DNA of 64,000 bases from an uncultured Bacteroidales bacterium (GCA_949282265.1 CASDOZ010000001.1:272401-336400); one strand, 5' to 3'. Shown: positions 25,359 through 35,730, counted from the first letter of the stretch. Notes: generated by a model from the sequence alone, not told the origin. Made by a program: numbers and translations.

Positions 25359-28300
25359 TTATTGTCCGGTTATTATAATTTTATTGCTTTTTGTGGTGAT
25401 TTCGCTGTCCGATGTTTTGATGGTTACCCTGTACAGGTACATGCCAGGCGCAAGTCCAGCTTGCCCCAGGTTGCAGGATATTTTTTCCAAGGAGCTTGAA
25501 TTGGCACTTTGTTGGTAAACAAGCCGTCCGCCCAGGTCGTAGAAATACACGTTTGTTTCCAGCAGGGTGTTCGGCCTGTCATGCGTGATGGCAATGTTGA
25601 ATGTGTTACCTTGCATGACAGGGTTTGGATAACCCTTGACGGAATAGATAGTAACGTTCAAACCTTTGACAACCTCGAAATCCAATGTTTGGGTCGTGGA
25701 ATTGTTCAGCAGGTCCCATGCACGGAATGTCAGCGTGTGTTTCCCTTCTGTCAATTCCGGAAGCTGGTAATTTACGCTTCCTTTCCGGAAATTGCCTTCG
25801 TCTGCTTCGAATGCATCGTTCAGGATGTAATACTGGGTTGGATCATTATCAATCATCAACATTAAATCATGGCCGATACCTGCGCCGGATGTGTTGATTC
25901 CGTTTTCATCTTCCAAAAACGCGATGAAAAGGGGCGTTTCGTTTACTTTATCCCCCGAAACGAACAAGGTTGAATTCAGGTAACATGATGCAATGGGACC
26001 ATCTGTTTCCTCTATGAAATCATCACTTCCTCCGCCTATGTAGAAATCTTCAAAGTAGCCTTGCCCTTCTTCGCCATTGTTGGTGTCATAGGCGTAATAG
26101 TTGATGCGTCCGGTTCCGTAATTGTATTTGATGTCTTTGGGCACCATGAATGTTATGCTGAATTTCCCGTTTTCTACATTTGCTTTGCCGGAAAAAATTG
26201 TGCTTTGCCGGTCCACAAACGTAAAGCCCGCAGAAAATCCGTTGTTGTTCAACGAGGAAAATATGGCTTCTTTGTCGTAAACGGCCAACTGGATGACACC
26301 ATTGAACGATTCGGCCAACTGGCTGTTTTTGTCGGCAATGTATCCGGTCAATGTTACTGTGGACAGGGCACGCATCGTGTCTGGTTCATTTACCGGTTTC
26401 CCGTTGATGGTTTCCGTAACGATGTTGTATTGGGTTGGATAATTCAATCTGACGGCAGGATCGCCTATGTAGTTGTAGGCACGTTTGTTTGTTTCGGCCG
26501 GAATGCTGTTTTTGGAAATACGGACAGCATCTCCAATCCGCAGATGCTCTCCATCGGAAGTCGTTGCAAACAAACTGTCGCAAAAACATTTGATTAGGTT
26601 CATGTTTTGTGCGGAAAATACGGTTCGTGCGGCTGAATACATGCCGATTGCGCCGCCGTTGGGATTCAGTACAGCTTCCTCGCCTGCCGATACGGTAGTG
26701 GCATCGAATTTGCTGAAACTGCAAGTGGCAAACGACCATAAAGGCAGGTTTTGGTTAGTCAGAGCCCGTACCATGTTCACATTCATCATGCCTTCGTTTG
26801 TAATTTCATAAGCCCCTCCGTGTCCAGTGTAGTTCCAAAGGAGCATACCGTTTTTGAGCAGGTTGTCCAGTTTGTTTTTGGCTATCGGGTAGCTTTCACC
26901 GGAGGCGGACACTTCTTGCGGGTACGAGTCCAGCAGAATTTTGTTAATCTGGAAACCTTTATTGCTTCGGCCAACACTATTGGCAACCGAGTCGGCTTGC
27001 TGCATGTGTGTTATGCCGTCAGCTGCGGTATCCCCGTCATCGCCAAGGAAACACAACTGGTTTTTCCAGATGCCTTTGGATTTGTTTTGCATGTAGTTGA
27101 TGGTTTTGGTGACTACATTGTCGGCCTCCGTGGCGGAATTGACACAAAACCGTCCGATGCCGATATCCACTTTGTCGGAGGCATCCGAGCTGCCCTCGCT
27201 GTCATCCAGGAAACCAAAATAGTCATCCATCACGTATGCGTTCGTTTCAGACACGGAGTTGCTGGCCTGGTATGTCAGCAGCCAGTTTTGCGGCGAGGTG
27301 GAAAGTTTCTTGCGGTTGTCGAACGAGCCGTCGCCAAAAAGCAGCAGGTAACGTGGCGGGCGCAATGATGGGTTGTCGTTTGCGCGGTCATATAGCATTT
27401 TCATGATCCAACGGTAGGCGGTGGCATCGGGTGTTCCAGATGAAAATTCGTTATATACCTGTTCGGCAGTAACGACAGCGACGTTCATGCCGTCTATTTC
27501 GCGGTGGGCTTGTGCCAGGCGTTCGGCTGCACTTTGGAATGTCGGATGTGTGATAATCACGAAATCTATGTCAGACAAGGCGTGCAGGTTCTGGTTGCTG
27601 ACCTTGCCAACGATGGCAGGTTTGGAAAATGGACTGCTATTGCCGGGGTTAAGTACGACATATTCCTGTAAGTTATCCTCATCTTCGTAGAATTGGAGGG
27701 TATCGTTTTTCAAGGTCGCATTTACTTGGCGAATGTTGTGCGGGTCGGTTATGTTCCAAATTTGCAGGCTGGAATTGGCACCGCTGAGGCTATACAAGCA
27801 TGTGTCCGATGATTCAGCGTACATTGGATTCCTGAAAAACATGACATCCCCGTTCATTTTCAGTGCCCGTTCGGCATTGATTTCTATGTAGTTCAAATAG
27901 CCTTTGCTGGTAGATGTCGATTGTTCGTACTTCAAATTTACGGCCAGGTTGTCCGTCGTCGGCGTAAAATGGAATATTGAACTGCTGGCAACGGCTTTTG
28001 TATAGGTGTCGGCCGGAAGTTTGCTGATTGGTGTCGTGCCTATCTTAGTGCCATTTATCGTGATGGCAAAACTGGATGCCACACTTGATGAGGCTGCCAC
28101 GGCAAGCCTCAATTTGTTATAGGAAGATGAAGATGCAATGTTGGGGAATGAAAAACTGAAATCCCGTGATAAAACATTGCTGAATATTTCGCCGTAAAAT
28201 TCGCGTCCGCCGCCTTCCGCTCCTTTGTCCGGGTCGATCAGGTTGATGGCATCTATTTCATGCAATTGGTAATCGATGAAGCTATTGATTTTCATTGCCC

Positions 28301-29213
28301 TTGGCGTAGAAAGGTCGCGGTAGTCCTCCATGCTTATTTTTTTCCCTGTTCCGGCATCGGAACTTACGAAATAGTAACCGTAGTCGGAATAGACATTGGT
28401 CTGATGGGCAAATGTCTGCGATGATTTGTCATACGCCCATTTCACCGGGCCTTGCGCGTAGAACAGGATGTAGTCGCCGGCGTTGAAAACATTGTCAGCC
28501 CCTTTGTTCATGTAAATGGCGGCTTCGGGCAGGTCGTCCAATTTGCTGGCAGTGAACGATTGCGGCAGGATTCCTCCGCCATAACCGAAAATCCGCACGT
28601 TTGTCGGATTGGGAATGCCCATGGAGACCAAATCTTCATAAGTCAGCTTGTAAATGCCTGTCTGGGAAACTTGGATTTTGACAAATGTGCCGTTTTGCAG
28701 GATGGAATTGTCGGCATAGCTGTGCCGTGTGCTCCGCAGGGATGCTTTGGTGCGTGCGGTCGGGACTTGCACCAGGCGGTAGCGCGACAGCTTTTTCACC
28801 GTGCCGTCTTGCCGGACGAACGGGTTTATGTGCACGGTCAGCTGGCTGTTGTAACGCTCGGTGCTTATGAATGTGTAAACCTGTAAGGAGTCCGGCACTT
28901 CCACGCCTTCCAGGAGTTGGCGTTCCGCATCTTTTAGCCCGATGAATTCGGCATTTTCAATGCGTATATCCGGGATATAATCCGTCAATGGCAGGCTGAT
29001 TTCAATTTGCGGCAGGCGGTCTTCCGTCGGATAGGCGGCTCCCCGGAATGCAATGACCGGTATCTCTGCCGAGTCGGCTTTCCAGGTTTGCACGTCTTGC
29101 CATTCCACCGTGCGGTCGGTAGCAGCCTTCTCGGCGGCTTGCAGCGATATGCCGCATACTAACAACCCGATTGCAAATATGTTTTGTTTGAAACCCATAC
29201 GCTTCATGTCCAT
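25359..29213 (-). CDS. porU: Type IX secretion sortase PorU (gingipain-type C25 peptidase)
   Basis: A 1284-residue cell-surface enzyme that cuts the sorting domain from secreted cargo and attaches the protein to A-LPS. After a signal peptide come about 500 residues of beta domains. The caspase-like C25 fold follows, with the catalytic His in NYTGHGGAYE (about 797) and the catalytic Cys in SFATCSFSKF (about 831). Immunoglobulin-like domains and a sorting-domain-like end (VKGYPNPV to NKIIITGQ) complete it. It is followed by porV, its known partner. Confidence 0.93.
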   Translation of the reverse strand: MDMKRMGFKQNIFAIGLLVCGISLQAAEKAATDRTVEWQDVQTWKADSAEIPVIAFRGAAYPTEDRLPQIEISLPLTDYIPDIRIENAEFIGLKDAERQLLEGVEVPDSLQVYTFISTERYNSQLTVHINPFVRQDGTVKKLSRYRLVQVPTARTKASLRSTRHSYADNSILQNGTFVKIQVSQTGIYKLTYEDLVSMGIPNPTNVRIFGYGGGILPQSFTASKLDDLPEAAIYMNKGADNVFNAGDYILFYAQGPVKWAYDKSSQTFAHQTNVYSDYGYYFVSSDAGTGKKISMEDYRDLSTPRAMKINSFIDYQLHEIDAINLIDPDKGAEGGGREFYGEIFSNVLSRDFSFSFPNIASSSSYNKLRLAVAASSSVASSFAITINGTKIGTTPISKLPADTYTKAVASSSIFHFTPTTDNLAVNLKYEQSTSTSKGYLNYIEINAERALKMNGDVMFFRNPMYAESSDTCLYSLSGANSSLQIWNITDPHNIRQVNATLKNDTLQFYEDEDNLQEYVVLNPGNSSPFSKPAIVGKVSNQNLHALSDIDFVIITHPTFQSAAERLAQAHREIDGMNVAVVTAEQVYNEFSSGTPDATAYRWIMKMLYDRANDNPSLRPPRYLLLFGDGSFDNRKKLSTSPQNWLLTYQASNSVSETNAYVMDDYFGFLDDSEGSSDASDKVDIGIGRFCVNSATEADNVVTKTINYMQNKSKGIWKNQLCFLGDDGDTAADGITHMQQADSVANSVGRSNKGFQINKILLDSYPQEVSASGESYPIAKNKLDNLLKNGMLLWNYTGHGGAYEITNEGMMNVNMVRALTNQNLPLWSFATCSFSKFDATTVSAGEEAVLNPNGGAIGMYSAARTVFSAQNMNLIKCFCDSLFATTSDGEHLRIGDAVRISKNSIPAETNKRAYNYIGDPAVRLNYPTQYNIVTETINGKPVNEPDTMRALSTVTLTGYIADKNSQLAESFNGVIQLAVYDKEAIFSSLNNNGFSAGFTFVDRQSTIFSGKANVENGKFSITFMVPKDIKYNYGTGRINYYAYDTNNGEEGQGYFEDFYIGGGSDDFIEETDGPIASCYLNSTLFVSGDKVNETPLFIAFLEDENGINTSGAGIGHDLMLMIDNDPTQYYILNDAFEADEGNFRKGSVNYQLPELTEGKHTLTFRAWDLLNNSTTQTLDFEVVKGLNVTIYSVKGYPNPVMQGNTFNIAITHDRPNTLLETNVYFYDLGGRLVYQQSANSSSLEKISCNLGQAGLAPGMYLYRVTIKTSDSEITTKSNKIIITGQ

Positions 29214-29248
29214 TTTTTTTAAACGCTTTGTTTGTGTTTTTTATTGTA

Positions 29249-29860
29249 TTATTTCACATTGAACCGGAACATAAGTTTGTCTTCTATGTAACCTTCTAAT
29301 TTGTCGTTCCGTTTTACGGGGCCGACGCCGGCCGGAGTGCCTGTGAAAATCAGGTCGCCTGTTTTCAGCGTGAAAAAACGGCTGACGTAGGCGATGATTT
29401 CATTGACGCTGAAAATCATGTCTTGTGTATTTCCTGTTTGCACCGTATTCCCGTTTATGTCCAAATGGAAGCCGATGTGCTGTATGTCGCCGAAACCGGC
29501 CAGCGGCAAAAAATCGCTGATGACAGCCGACCCATCGAATCCTTTGCTTATTTCCCATGGTTGTCCTAATTGGCGGGCACGGGTTTGCAGGTCGCGTGCC
29601 GTGAAGTCGATGCCCAGGCCGACTTCATTGTAATAGCGCGAGGCGAATTTCTCAGCAATATTTTTGCCTAATTTGCATATGCGGACCACGATTTCCGTCT
29701 CATAATGTATTTCCTCCGAGAAATGCGGCAGGAAAAACGGCTTGTTGTTTTTCAGCAATGCCGAGTCCGGCTTCATGAAAATGACCGGTTCTGCCGGCTT
29801 GTCCGCCTTGAATTCGCTCAAATGGCGTTCATAGTTCAGTCCTACTGCGATAATCTTCAT
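29249..29860 (-). CDS. Fumarylacetoacetate hydrolase (FAH) family protein
   Basis: A cytosolic metal-dependent C-C hydrolase or decarboxylase of 203 residues, the short single-domain FAH form. Visible: KIIAVGLNY, the metal ligands in HYETEIVVRI and LGIDFTARDLQ, and the C-terminal GDLIFTGTPAGVGPV. Substrates in this family range from acylpyruvates to oxaloacetate enol forms. It overlaps rex by 4 bases, so both are in one transcript, and porU follows after 35 bases. The substrate cannot be told from sequence. Confidence 0.87.
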   Translation of the reverse strand: MKIIAVGLNYERHLSEFKADKPAEPVIFMKPDSALLKNNKPFFLPHFSEEIHYETEIVVRICKLGKNIAEKFASRYYNEVGLGIDFTARDLQTRARQLGQPWEISKGFDGSAVISDFLPLAGFGDIQHIGFHLDINGNTVQTGNTQDMIFSVNEIIAYVSRFFTLKTGDLIFTGTPAGVGPVKRNDKLEGYIEDKLMFRFNVK

Positions 29861-30498
29861 TTCAGTTCGTTCAACCGGTTAAACATGACAGCCAAGTGGG
29901 CGTATATGGAGGTGTTTTGCACCACGATGTTTTCCGGCACGCGGATGCGGAACGGCGTGAAATTCCAGATGGCTTTGATCCCTCCTGCTATCATCGTGTT
30001 GGATACGTCTTGTGCCTTATCTACTGGGACGGTCAGGATGCCTATGTTCACGCGCATTTTCTGTTGCAGGTCCTCGAACCGGCTGATGTGGTGGATGGGG
30101 ATGCGGTTTATGCTCGTCCCCGCTAACTCGTATTTGGCATCGAAGCCGGCCACAATGGTCAGTCCGAACTGTTCCAATCCTCGGTCGTGCAGCAAGGCGC
30201 CGCCTAGGTTTCCTACCCCGAACAGAAACGCCCGGTGTGTCCCTGTAAATCCTAAAAAATCGTCTAATACGCTTATCAAGTCATTGATGTGGTAGCCCAC
30301 GCGCGTCCGGCCGGAGATGTTCACGTAGGACAGGTCTTTGGCAACCATGGACGCATCGACGGCGATGTTATGCGCAATCTGCGTGGATGACAGATATTTC
30401 TCGCCTTGTTGCTGGGCGAGTTTCGCATAAGCCAGATACCACGGAAGCCTCCGCAAAGTAGGCTCGGGTACTTTGTGATGGATTGGCTGTCGAAGCAT
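29857..30498 (-). CDS. rex: Redox-sensing transcriptional repressor Rex
   Basis: A cytosolic NADH/NAD+-responsive repressor of fermentation and respiration genes. The first ~75 residues form a winged helix (SSTQIAHNIAVDASMVAKDLSYV), and a Rossmann domain with FLFGVGNLGGALL follows; the end forms the swapped helix. I place the start at 30498 (213 residues): the longer frame from 30528 would begin within the probable promoter box at 30526-30533. No Rex operator with the usual 18-base palindrome was found nearby. Confidence 0.9.
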   Translation of the reverse strand: MLRQPIHHKVPEPTLRRLPWYLAYAKLAQQQGEKYLSSTQIAHNIAVDASMVAKDLSYVNISGRTRVGYHINDLISVLDDFLGFTGTHRAFLFGVGNLGGALLHDRGLEQFGLTIVAGFDAKYELAGTSINRIPIHHISRFEDLQQKMRVNIGILTVPVDKAQDVSNTMIAGGIKAIWNFTPFRIRVPENIVVQNTSIYAHLAVMFNRLNELK

Positions 30499-30525
30499 AA
30501 ACCAAGGTTGCTGAAAAACGAACGG

Positions 30526-30533
30526 CAAAGGTA
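30526..30533 (-). promoter_or_regulatory. Probable -7 promoter box of rex
   Basis: TACCTTTG on the minus strand, 27 bases before the chosen ATG. A TTTG partner at the usual distance is missing, so this is tentative. Confidence 0.4.
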
Positions 30534-30679
30534 CAAAAAATAATGGATACAGCGTGTTTTTTGATAAATTGGGCGGGGTTTGTAAGGTTAATTAAGAAAT
30601 ATTGTCGAATTGTCCGGGGCACGGAAAGCCCTAAAAAGCAAGGCTGCAATACTTTTTAATTTGAAACTTCGTTATTGCA

Positions 30680-30711
30680 TTTGTACGTGGCACTAAAAAA
30701 GCGTATTTTTG
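30680..30711 (+). promoter_or_regulatory. Bacteroidota-type promoter of the TonB-dependent receptor gene
   Basis: TTTG (30680-30683), a 20-base spacer and TATTTTTG (30704-30711). The transcript would begin about 20 bases before the TTG start, which leaves no room for another upstream start. Confidence 0.65.
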
Positions 30712-30733
30712 CAAACATTTTTTTGAAAACGAC

Positions 30734-33208
30734 TTGAAAGCGATACGCACCATATCAAACCGTGGATGTTCCTGCTCCGGCAAATGCCTGTTTCTGTTCC
30801 TTGCCTTGTCTTTTTGGCTTGCCTGCGCGGCACAATTGCCCGCACAGCAGAAAGTGCGTTTTTACGGCTATGTCATTGACACGGACAACCGCGGCATTGA
30901 ACTGGCCAACGTGTATGTGAAAGGGACAACCAACGGGACGACGACCAACCGGAACGGTTATTACGATTTGCAGGTGGAATATACCGACTCGATAACGCTG
31001 GTGTATTCCATGCTGGGCTACAAGGCCATTGAGCACACCTTGTTGCCGAGCCAGCGCGTCATGCAGATTTCGGTGGAGTTGCAGAACGATGCGACCGCCT
31101 TGGCCGATGTGGAAGTTGTGGCGCACCAGAAGCAGACCGGCACGATGGACCATATCAAGGCCGAGAATGTCCGGCTGATTCCGGATGCCACCGGCGGCAG
31201 CATCGAGTCGCTGCTCATCACCTTTACGGGCGTGAGCCAGACCAACGAGCTGAGTTCCCAGTATTCGGTGCGCGGCGGGAACTTCGATGAAAACTGCGTT
31301 TACGTGAACGGCGTCGAGGTGTATCGCCCGTTGCTGATACGCGCCGGACAGCAGGAAGGTTTGAGCTTTGTAAACCCGAACATGGCCGACAACGTGTCGT
31401 TTTCCGCGGGCGGTTTCGATGCCAAGTACGGCGACAAAATGTCTTCCGTGCTGGATATCACCTACAAGAAGCCCAAAGCCTTCGAGTCCAGTGTCTCGCT
31501 CAGCCTGCTTGGCGCGAGCGCTTATGTCGGCATGGGAAACGGCAAGTTTACGCAGATGCACGGCATACGTTACAAAACGCAGCAATATCTGCTCGGCACG
31601 CTCGACACCAAAGGAACTTACAAACCCAACTATCTGGATTACCAGACCTACATGACTTTCCAGCTCCACCCCAAATGGGAATTGACTTTCCTGGGCAATA
31701 TTTCCCAGAATTCATACCTTTTCCAGCCGGATTCATCGGCGGTTTCCTCGGGGACGTTCACCAGCCCGCGCAAGCTGACCACTTACTACGAGGGTCAGGA
31801 AAAAGATTTGTTCCGCACGTTTTTCGGGGCGCTGACGCTGAACTACAAACCGGTTGCCGGCATGAAGCTGGGTTTGATGGCTTCCGGCTTTTATACCGAT
31901 GAAACCGAGACCTACGACATCCGTGGCGAGTATTGGCTATCGGAAGTCGATATAAGCAGCGGTACGGCACAGGAAGGCACGTTGCTCGGGACGGGCATTT
32001 ACCACGAGCACGCCCGGAACCGCCTGAACGCGGGTGTGTTCAGCTTGGCGCATGTGGGTGAATACAAGTACCGCGACAACCTTTTCCAGTGGGGCGCGTC
32101 TGTGCAACGCGAAATGATTAACGACCATATCAGCGAGTGGGAGATGCGCGATTCGGCCGACTATTCCATTCCCGTCGGCAATCCGCAAGCCGTGGACCTG
32201 TACTACAGCATGAAAAGCGAAAACACGATGGATTCCTACCGTGCGCAAGGTTATGTGCAGGACACCTACAAGTGGCGCACGGATGCCGGTGCGTTTTCCG
32301 TTACGGGCGGCGTCCGCTTCAACTACTGGACGTTCAACAACGAGTTCCTGGCCAGCCCGCGCGTGTCGTTCTCCTATCTGCCCGGGTGGCGGCGCGATTT
32401 CGGTTTCCGCCTGGCTACCGGCATTTATTACCAGTCGCCGTTCTACAAGGAGCTGCGCGACACGGTGGTCAATTCCTACGGCGTGACGGAAGTGCGCCTG
32501 AACAATGACATTCGCGCCCAGCGTTCCTACCACGTGATTTTGGGCGGCGACTATTATTTCCGTGCGTGGGGCAGGCCATTCAAGTTTACCACTGAAGCCT
32601 ACTACAAATACGCCGACCGCGTCATATCCTATACCATCGACAATGTGCGGGTGCGCTATTCCGGCCGGAACGATGCCAAGGCCTATACGGCGGGCATAGA
32701 CTTCAAGCTGTACGGCGAGTTGGTTCCCGGCGCGGACTCGTGGTTGAGCATGTCGTTCATGCGCTCGCGCGAGGATGTGGACTACGACAACAAGGGTTGG
32801 ATATTGAGCCCGACCGACCAGCGTTACAACATTTCGCTGTTCTTTCAGGACTATCTGCCCAATAATCCGAAATACAAGCTGCATTTGAAGGTCATTTTCG
32901 CCGATGGTTTGCCTTACGGCCAGCCGCGTAGTGTTCTTTATCGTAACTATAAGCACATGCCGGCTTATTGGCGTGTGGACATAGGCGCGTCGCGGGTATT
33001 GATGAGCGAAACGGATGCCATCATGCGCAAGGCATGGGCCAAGCACATCAAGAACATTTGGATTCATGCCGATATTTTCAACCTGCTGAATGTGGACAAT
33101 GTCAATTCCTATTATTGGGTAACGACCATAGACGGGCAGCAGTTTGCCAGCCCCAATTATCTGACGAAATTTATGTTTAACGTACGTTTAACTGTTGATT
33201 TGAAATAA
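30734..33208 (+). CDS. TonB-dependent outer-membrane receptor with carboxypeptidase-like N-terminal domain
   Basis: An outer-membrane transporter of 824 residues that uses TonB energy to import an unknown nutrient. A signal peptide (core FLFLALSFWLACAAQLPAQ) is followed by a carboxypeptidase D regulatory-like beta domain (VRFYGYVIDTDNRGIELANVYVKG), then the plug (about 120-240, with SQYSVRGGNFDENCVYVNGVEV) and a 22-strand-type barrel ending LTKFMFNVRLTVDLK. It lacks a SusD partner, so it is not a classic starch-type pair. The start codon is TTG, fixed by promoter position and signal peptide. An aminotransferase follows after 4 bases. Confidence 0.87.
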   Translation: MKAIRTISNRGCSCSGKCLFLFLALSFWLACAAQLPAQQKVRFYGYVIDTDNRGIELANVYVKGTTNGTTTNRNGYYDLQVEYTDSITLVYSMLGYKAIEHTLLPSQRVMQISVELQNDATALADVEVVAHQKQTGTMDHIKAENVRLIPDATGGSIESLLITFTGVSQTNELSSQYSVRGGNFDENCVYVNGVEVYRPLLIRAGQQEGLSFVNPNMADNVSFSAGGFDAKYGDKMSSVLDITYKKPKAFESSVSLSLLGASAYVGMGNGKFTQMHGIRYKTQQYLLGTLDTKGTYKPNYLDYQTYMTFQLHPKWELTFLGNISQNSYLFQPDSSAVSSGTFTSPRKLTTYYEGQEKDLFRTFFGALTLNYKPVAGMKLGLMASGFYTDETETYDIRGEYWLSEVDISSGTAQEGTLLGTGIYHEHARNRLNAGVFSLAHVGEYKYRDNLFQWGASVQREMINDHISEWEMRDSADYSIPVGNPQAVDLYYSMKSENTMDSYRAQGYVQDTYKWRTDAGAFSVTGGVRFNYWTFNNEFLASPRVSFSYLPGWRRDFGFRLATGIYYQSPFYKELRDTVVNSYGVTEVRLNNDIRAQRSYHVILGGDYYFRAWGRPFKFTTEAYYKYADRVISYTIDNVRVRYSGRNDAKAYTAGIDFKLYGELVPGADSWLSMSFMRSREDVDYDNKGWILSPTDQRYNISLFFQDYLPNNPKYKLHLKVIFADGLPYGQPRSVLYRNYKHMPAYWRVDIGASRVLMSETDAIMRKAWAKHIKNIWIHADIFNLLNVDNVNSYYWVTTIDGQQFASPNYLTKFMFNVRLTVDLK

Positions 33209-33212
33209 AACT

Positions 33213-34418
33213 ATGCCACAAATTTCCATGCGCGGGCAGCAGATGCCCGAATCGCCTATCCGCAAGCTGGTCCCGTTAGCCGACAAGGCCAAGGCACGCG
33301 GCGTGAAAGTGTACCATTTGAACATCGGGCAGCCTGATTTGAAGACGCCGGAAGTCGGTTTGCAGGCGGTGCGCAACATCGACCGTGAGGTGTTGGAATA
33401 CAGCCCGAGCAACGGCTTCAAGTCCTTGCGCCAGAAAATGGCGCTTTACTACCAGCGTTTCAATATAGAAGTGGGTGCCGAGGAAATCATTGTCACGTCG
33501 GGTGGCTCCGAAGCGGTGCAATTCGCCTTTATGTCCTGCCTTGACCCGGGCGATGAAATCATTGTGCCGGAGCCTGCATACGCCAACTACACGGCTTTTG
33601 CCATAGCCGCCGGCGCGGTTATCAAACCTGTCGTGTCGTGCATTGAGGACGGTTTTGCCCTGCCGCCTGTGGAGAGTTTCGAGGCCCTGATTTCGCCCCG
33701 CACCAAAGGCATACTGATTTGCAACCCGAACAACCCGACCGGCTACCTGTACACCCGCAAGGAGATGAACCAGATACGCGACCTGGTCAAGAAGTACGAC
33801 CTCTACTTGTTCTCCGACGAGGTTTACCGTGAGTTCTGCTACACGGGCGCGCCCTATATTTCGGCCTTCCACCTGGATGGCATTGAGGAGAATGTCGTTC
33901 TGGTCGATTCCGTGTCGAAACGTTACAGCGAGTGCGGCATCCGTATCGGCGCGCTGGTGACCAAGAACAAGAAAGTGCGCCAGAGCGTCATGAAGTTCTG
34001 CCAGGCGCGCCTGAGCCCTCCTTTGCTCGGGCAGATTGTGGCGGAAGCCAGCATGGACACGCCGCAGGAGTACATGCTCGAAATGTACAACGAGTACGTG
34101 GAGCGGCGCAAGTTCCTGATTGACGGCCTGAACCGTATCCCGGGCGTTTATTCGCCCATACCGATGGGCGCGTTCTACACCGTGGCGCGCCTGCCCATTG
34201 ACGATGCCGACAAGTTCTGCGCGTGGCTGCTGTCCGATTTCGAGTACGAGGGCAAGACCGTCATGCTGGCGCCCGCGAGCGGTTTCTACACCCAGCGCGA
34301 ATTAGGACGCAACGAGGTGCGTATTGCCTACGTGTTGAGCAAGGAAGACTTGAAGGACGCGCTCATTGTGCTCGGCAAGGCGTTGGAGGCCTATCAGAAA
34401 GTCATGAAGAAGAAGTAG
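33213..34418 (+). CDS. PLP-dependent aminotransferase, class I/II
   Basis: A cytosolic fold-type I aminotransferase of 401 residues, closest in style to aspartate or branched/aromatic aminotransferases. Visible: HLNIGQPDLKTP, the PLP stacking region TSGGSEAVQFAF, CNPNNPTGYLYT, SDEVYREF, the Schiff-base lysine in DSVSKRYSECGIRIG, and a C-terminal Arg near NEVRIAYVL for substrate carboxylate. It is 4 bases after the TonB receptor and 42 bases before the permease. The amino donor cannot be fixed. Confidence 0.88.
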   Translation: MPQISMRGQQMPESPIRKLVPLADKAKARGVKVYHLNIGQPDLKTPEVGLQAVRNIDREVLEYSPSNGFKSLRQKMALYYQRFNIEVGAEEIIVTSGGSEAVQFAFMSCLDPGDEIIVPEPAYANYTAFAIAAGAVIKPVVSCIEDGFALPPVESFEALISPRTKGILICNPNNPTGYLYTRKEMNQIRDLVKKYDLYLFSDEVYREFCYTGAPYISAFHLDGIEENVVLVDSVSKRYSECGIRIGALVTKNKKVRQSVMKFCQARLSPPLLGQIVAEASMDTPQEYMLEMYNEYVERRKFLIDGLNRIPGVYSPIPMGAFYTVARLPIDDADKFCAWLLSDFEYEGKTVMLAPASGFYTQRELGRNEVRIAYVLSKEDLKDALIVLGKALEAYQKVMKKK

Positions 34419-34460
34419 AACCGCAGGTTGCCGTGGCGGCCTGAACAAAAAAACTGTCGT

Positions 34461-35705
34461 TTGTCGTTCGAGTATTTCATAGCAAGGCGCATCCATTTTG
34501 CGCAGGTGGCGGAACGCCGTGTGTCCAGTCCGGCGGTGCGGGTGGCCACGCTCGGTATCGGGGTCGGGCTGGCGGTCATGCTCATCGCCATTGCCGTCGT
34601 GGTCGGTTTCAAGCAGGAAATACGCAACAAAGTCATCGGCTTCGGGTCGCACATACAGGTAACGAATTTCGAAAACAACAACAGTTTTGAGATGCAGGCC
34701 ATCAGTGTCGATTCCGCGTTGGTGGACAGCCTGGAAACCTTGCAGGGCGTGTGTGGCGTGAACCGCTTCTGCACCAAACCCGGCATACTCAAGAGCGAGA
34801 CCGACTTTCAGGGCATTATCCTGAAAGGCGTGGACACGGATTTCGACTGGGCGTTTTTCCGGGACAACCTGGTCGAGGGCGAAGTGCCCGTCCTGTCCGA
34901 CAGCACCGTGTCCGATCGCGTGCTGGTGTCGCGGCGGCTTGCCGCCCTGATGGGCTTGCAGGTGGGCGATGCGTTCTACACCTATTTTATCCAGGACAAT
35001 GTACGCGCACGCAAGTTCCGCGTTAGCGGCATATACGACACCGGATTTTCCGACTACGACAAGCTCTTCCTGATTGGCGACATGCGCCAGGTGCAGCGCC
35101 TCAACGGATGGGAGCGCACGCAGTACAGCGGCCTGGAAATACGGATTGACGACTTTGCACACCTCAACGCCGTGGCCGACGAGGTTTATTTTGCCACGGC
35201 AAACCGCTTTGATGAGGATGGCAACACCTACTACACGCAGACCGTGCAGGACCTGAACCCGCAGCTTTTTTCGTGGCTCGAGCTGCTGGACATGAACGTC
35301 TGGGTCATTATCGTGCTGATGTTGGCCGTGGCGGGCTTCAACATGATTTCCGGTCTGCTCATCCTGATTCTGGACGGCGTGCAGCTTGTCGGCACGCTCA
35401 AGGCTCTGGGAAGCACCAACTGGACGATACGCCGGATTTTCCTGTGGCAGGCGTTTTTCTTGATAACCAAGGGAATGTTCTGGGGCAATGTTGTCGGCCT
35501 GGCGGTGTGTGCCCTGCAATACTTTTTCCATTTGATACCGCTCGACCCTGCCGCCTATTATGTCAGCTACGTGCCCATTACGTTTAACTGGCTCTATTTC
35601 GTGCTGCTCAATACAGGCACGCTGTTCGTGTCCGTGCTGATGTTGGTCGGTCCATCTTACATCATCACCAAAATATCGCCGGCAACAGTCATGCGCTACG
35701 AATAG
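34461..35705 (+). CDS. LolC/E-type lipoprotein-releasing ABC permease (FtsX fold)
   Basis: An inner-membrane permease of 414 residues that, with a LolD-type ATPase, would move lipoproteins to the outer membrane. It starts SFEYFIARRIHF, as in the family, followed by a transmembrane helix (about 35-58), a periplasmic domain of ~200 residues and three C-terminal helices of the FtsX type. The start is TTG at 34461; another TTG at 34428 gives a longer, less family-like N-terminus. No ATPase gene is adjacent. A strong terminator follows. Confidence 0.83.
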   Translation: MSFEYFIARRIHFAQVAERRVSSPAVRVATLGIGVGLAVMLIAIAVVVGFKQEIRNKVIGFGSHIQVTNFENNNSFEMQAISVDSALVDSLETLQGVCGVNRFCTKPGILKSETDFQGIILKGVDTDFDWAFFRDNLVEGEVPVLSDSTVSDRVLVSRRLAALMGLQVGDAFYTYFIQDNVRARKFRVSGIYDTGFSDYDKLFLIGDMRQVQRLNGWERTQYSGLEIRIDDFAHLNAVADEVYFATANRFDEDGNTYYTQTVQDLNPQLFSWLELLDMNVWVIIVLMLAVAGFNMISGLLILILDGVQLVGTLKALGSTNWTIRRIFLWQAFFLITKGMFWGNVVGLAVCALQYFFHLIPLDPAAYYVSYVPITFNWLYFVLLNTGTLFVSVLMLVGPSYIITKISPATVMRYE

Positions 35706-35730
35706 CGCTTCCCCGGCCACTTGCCGTTTG

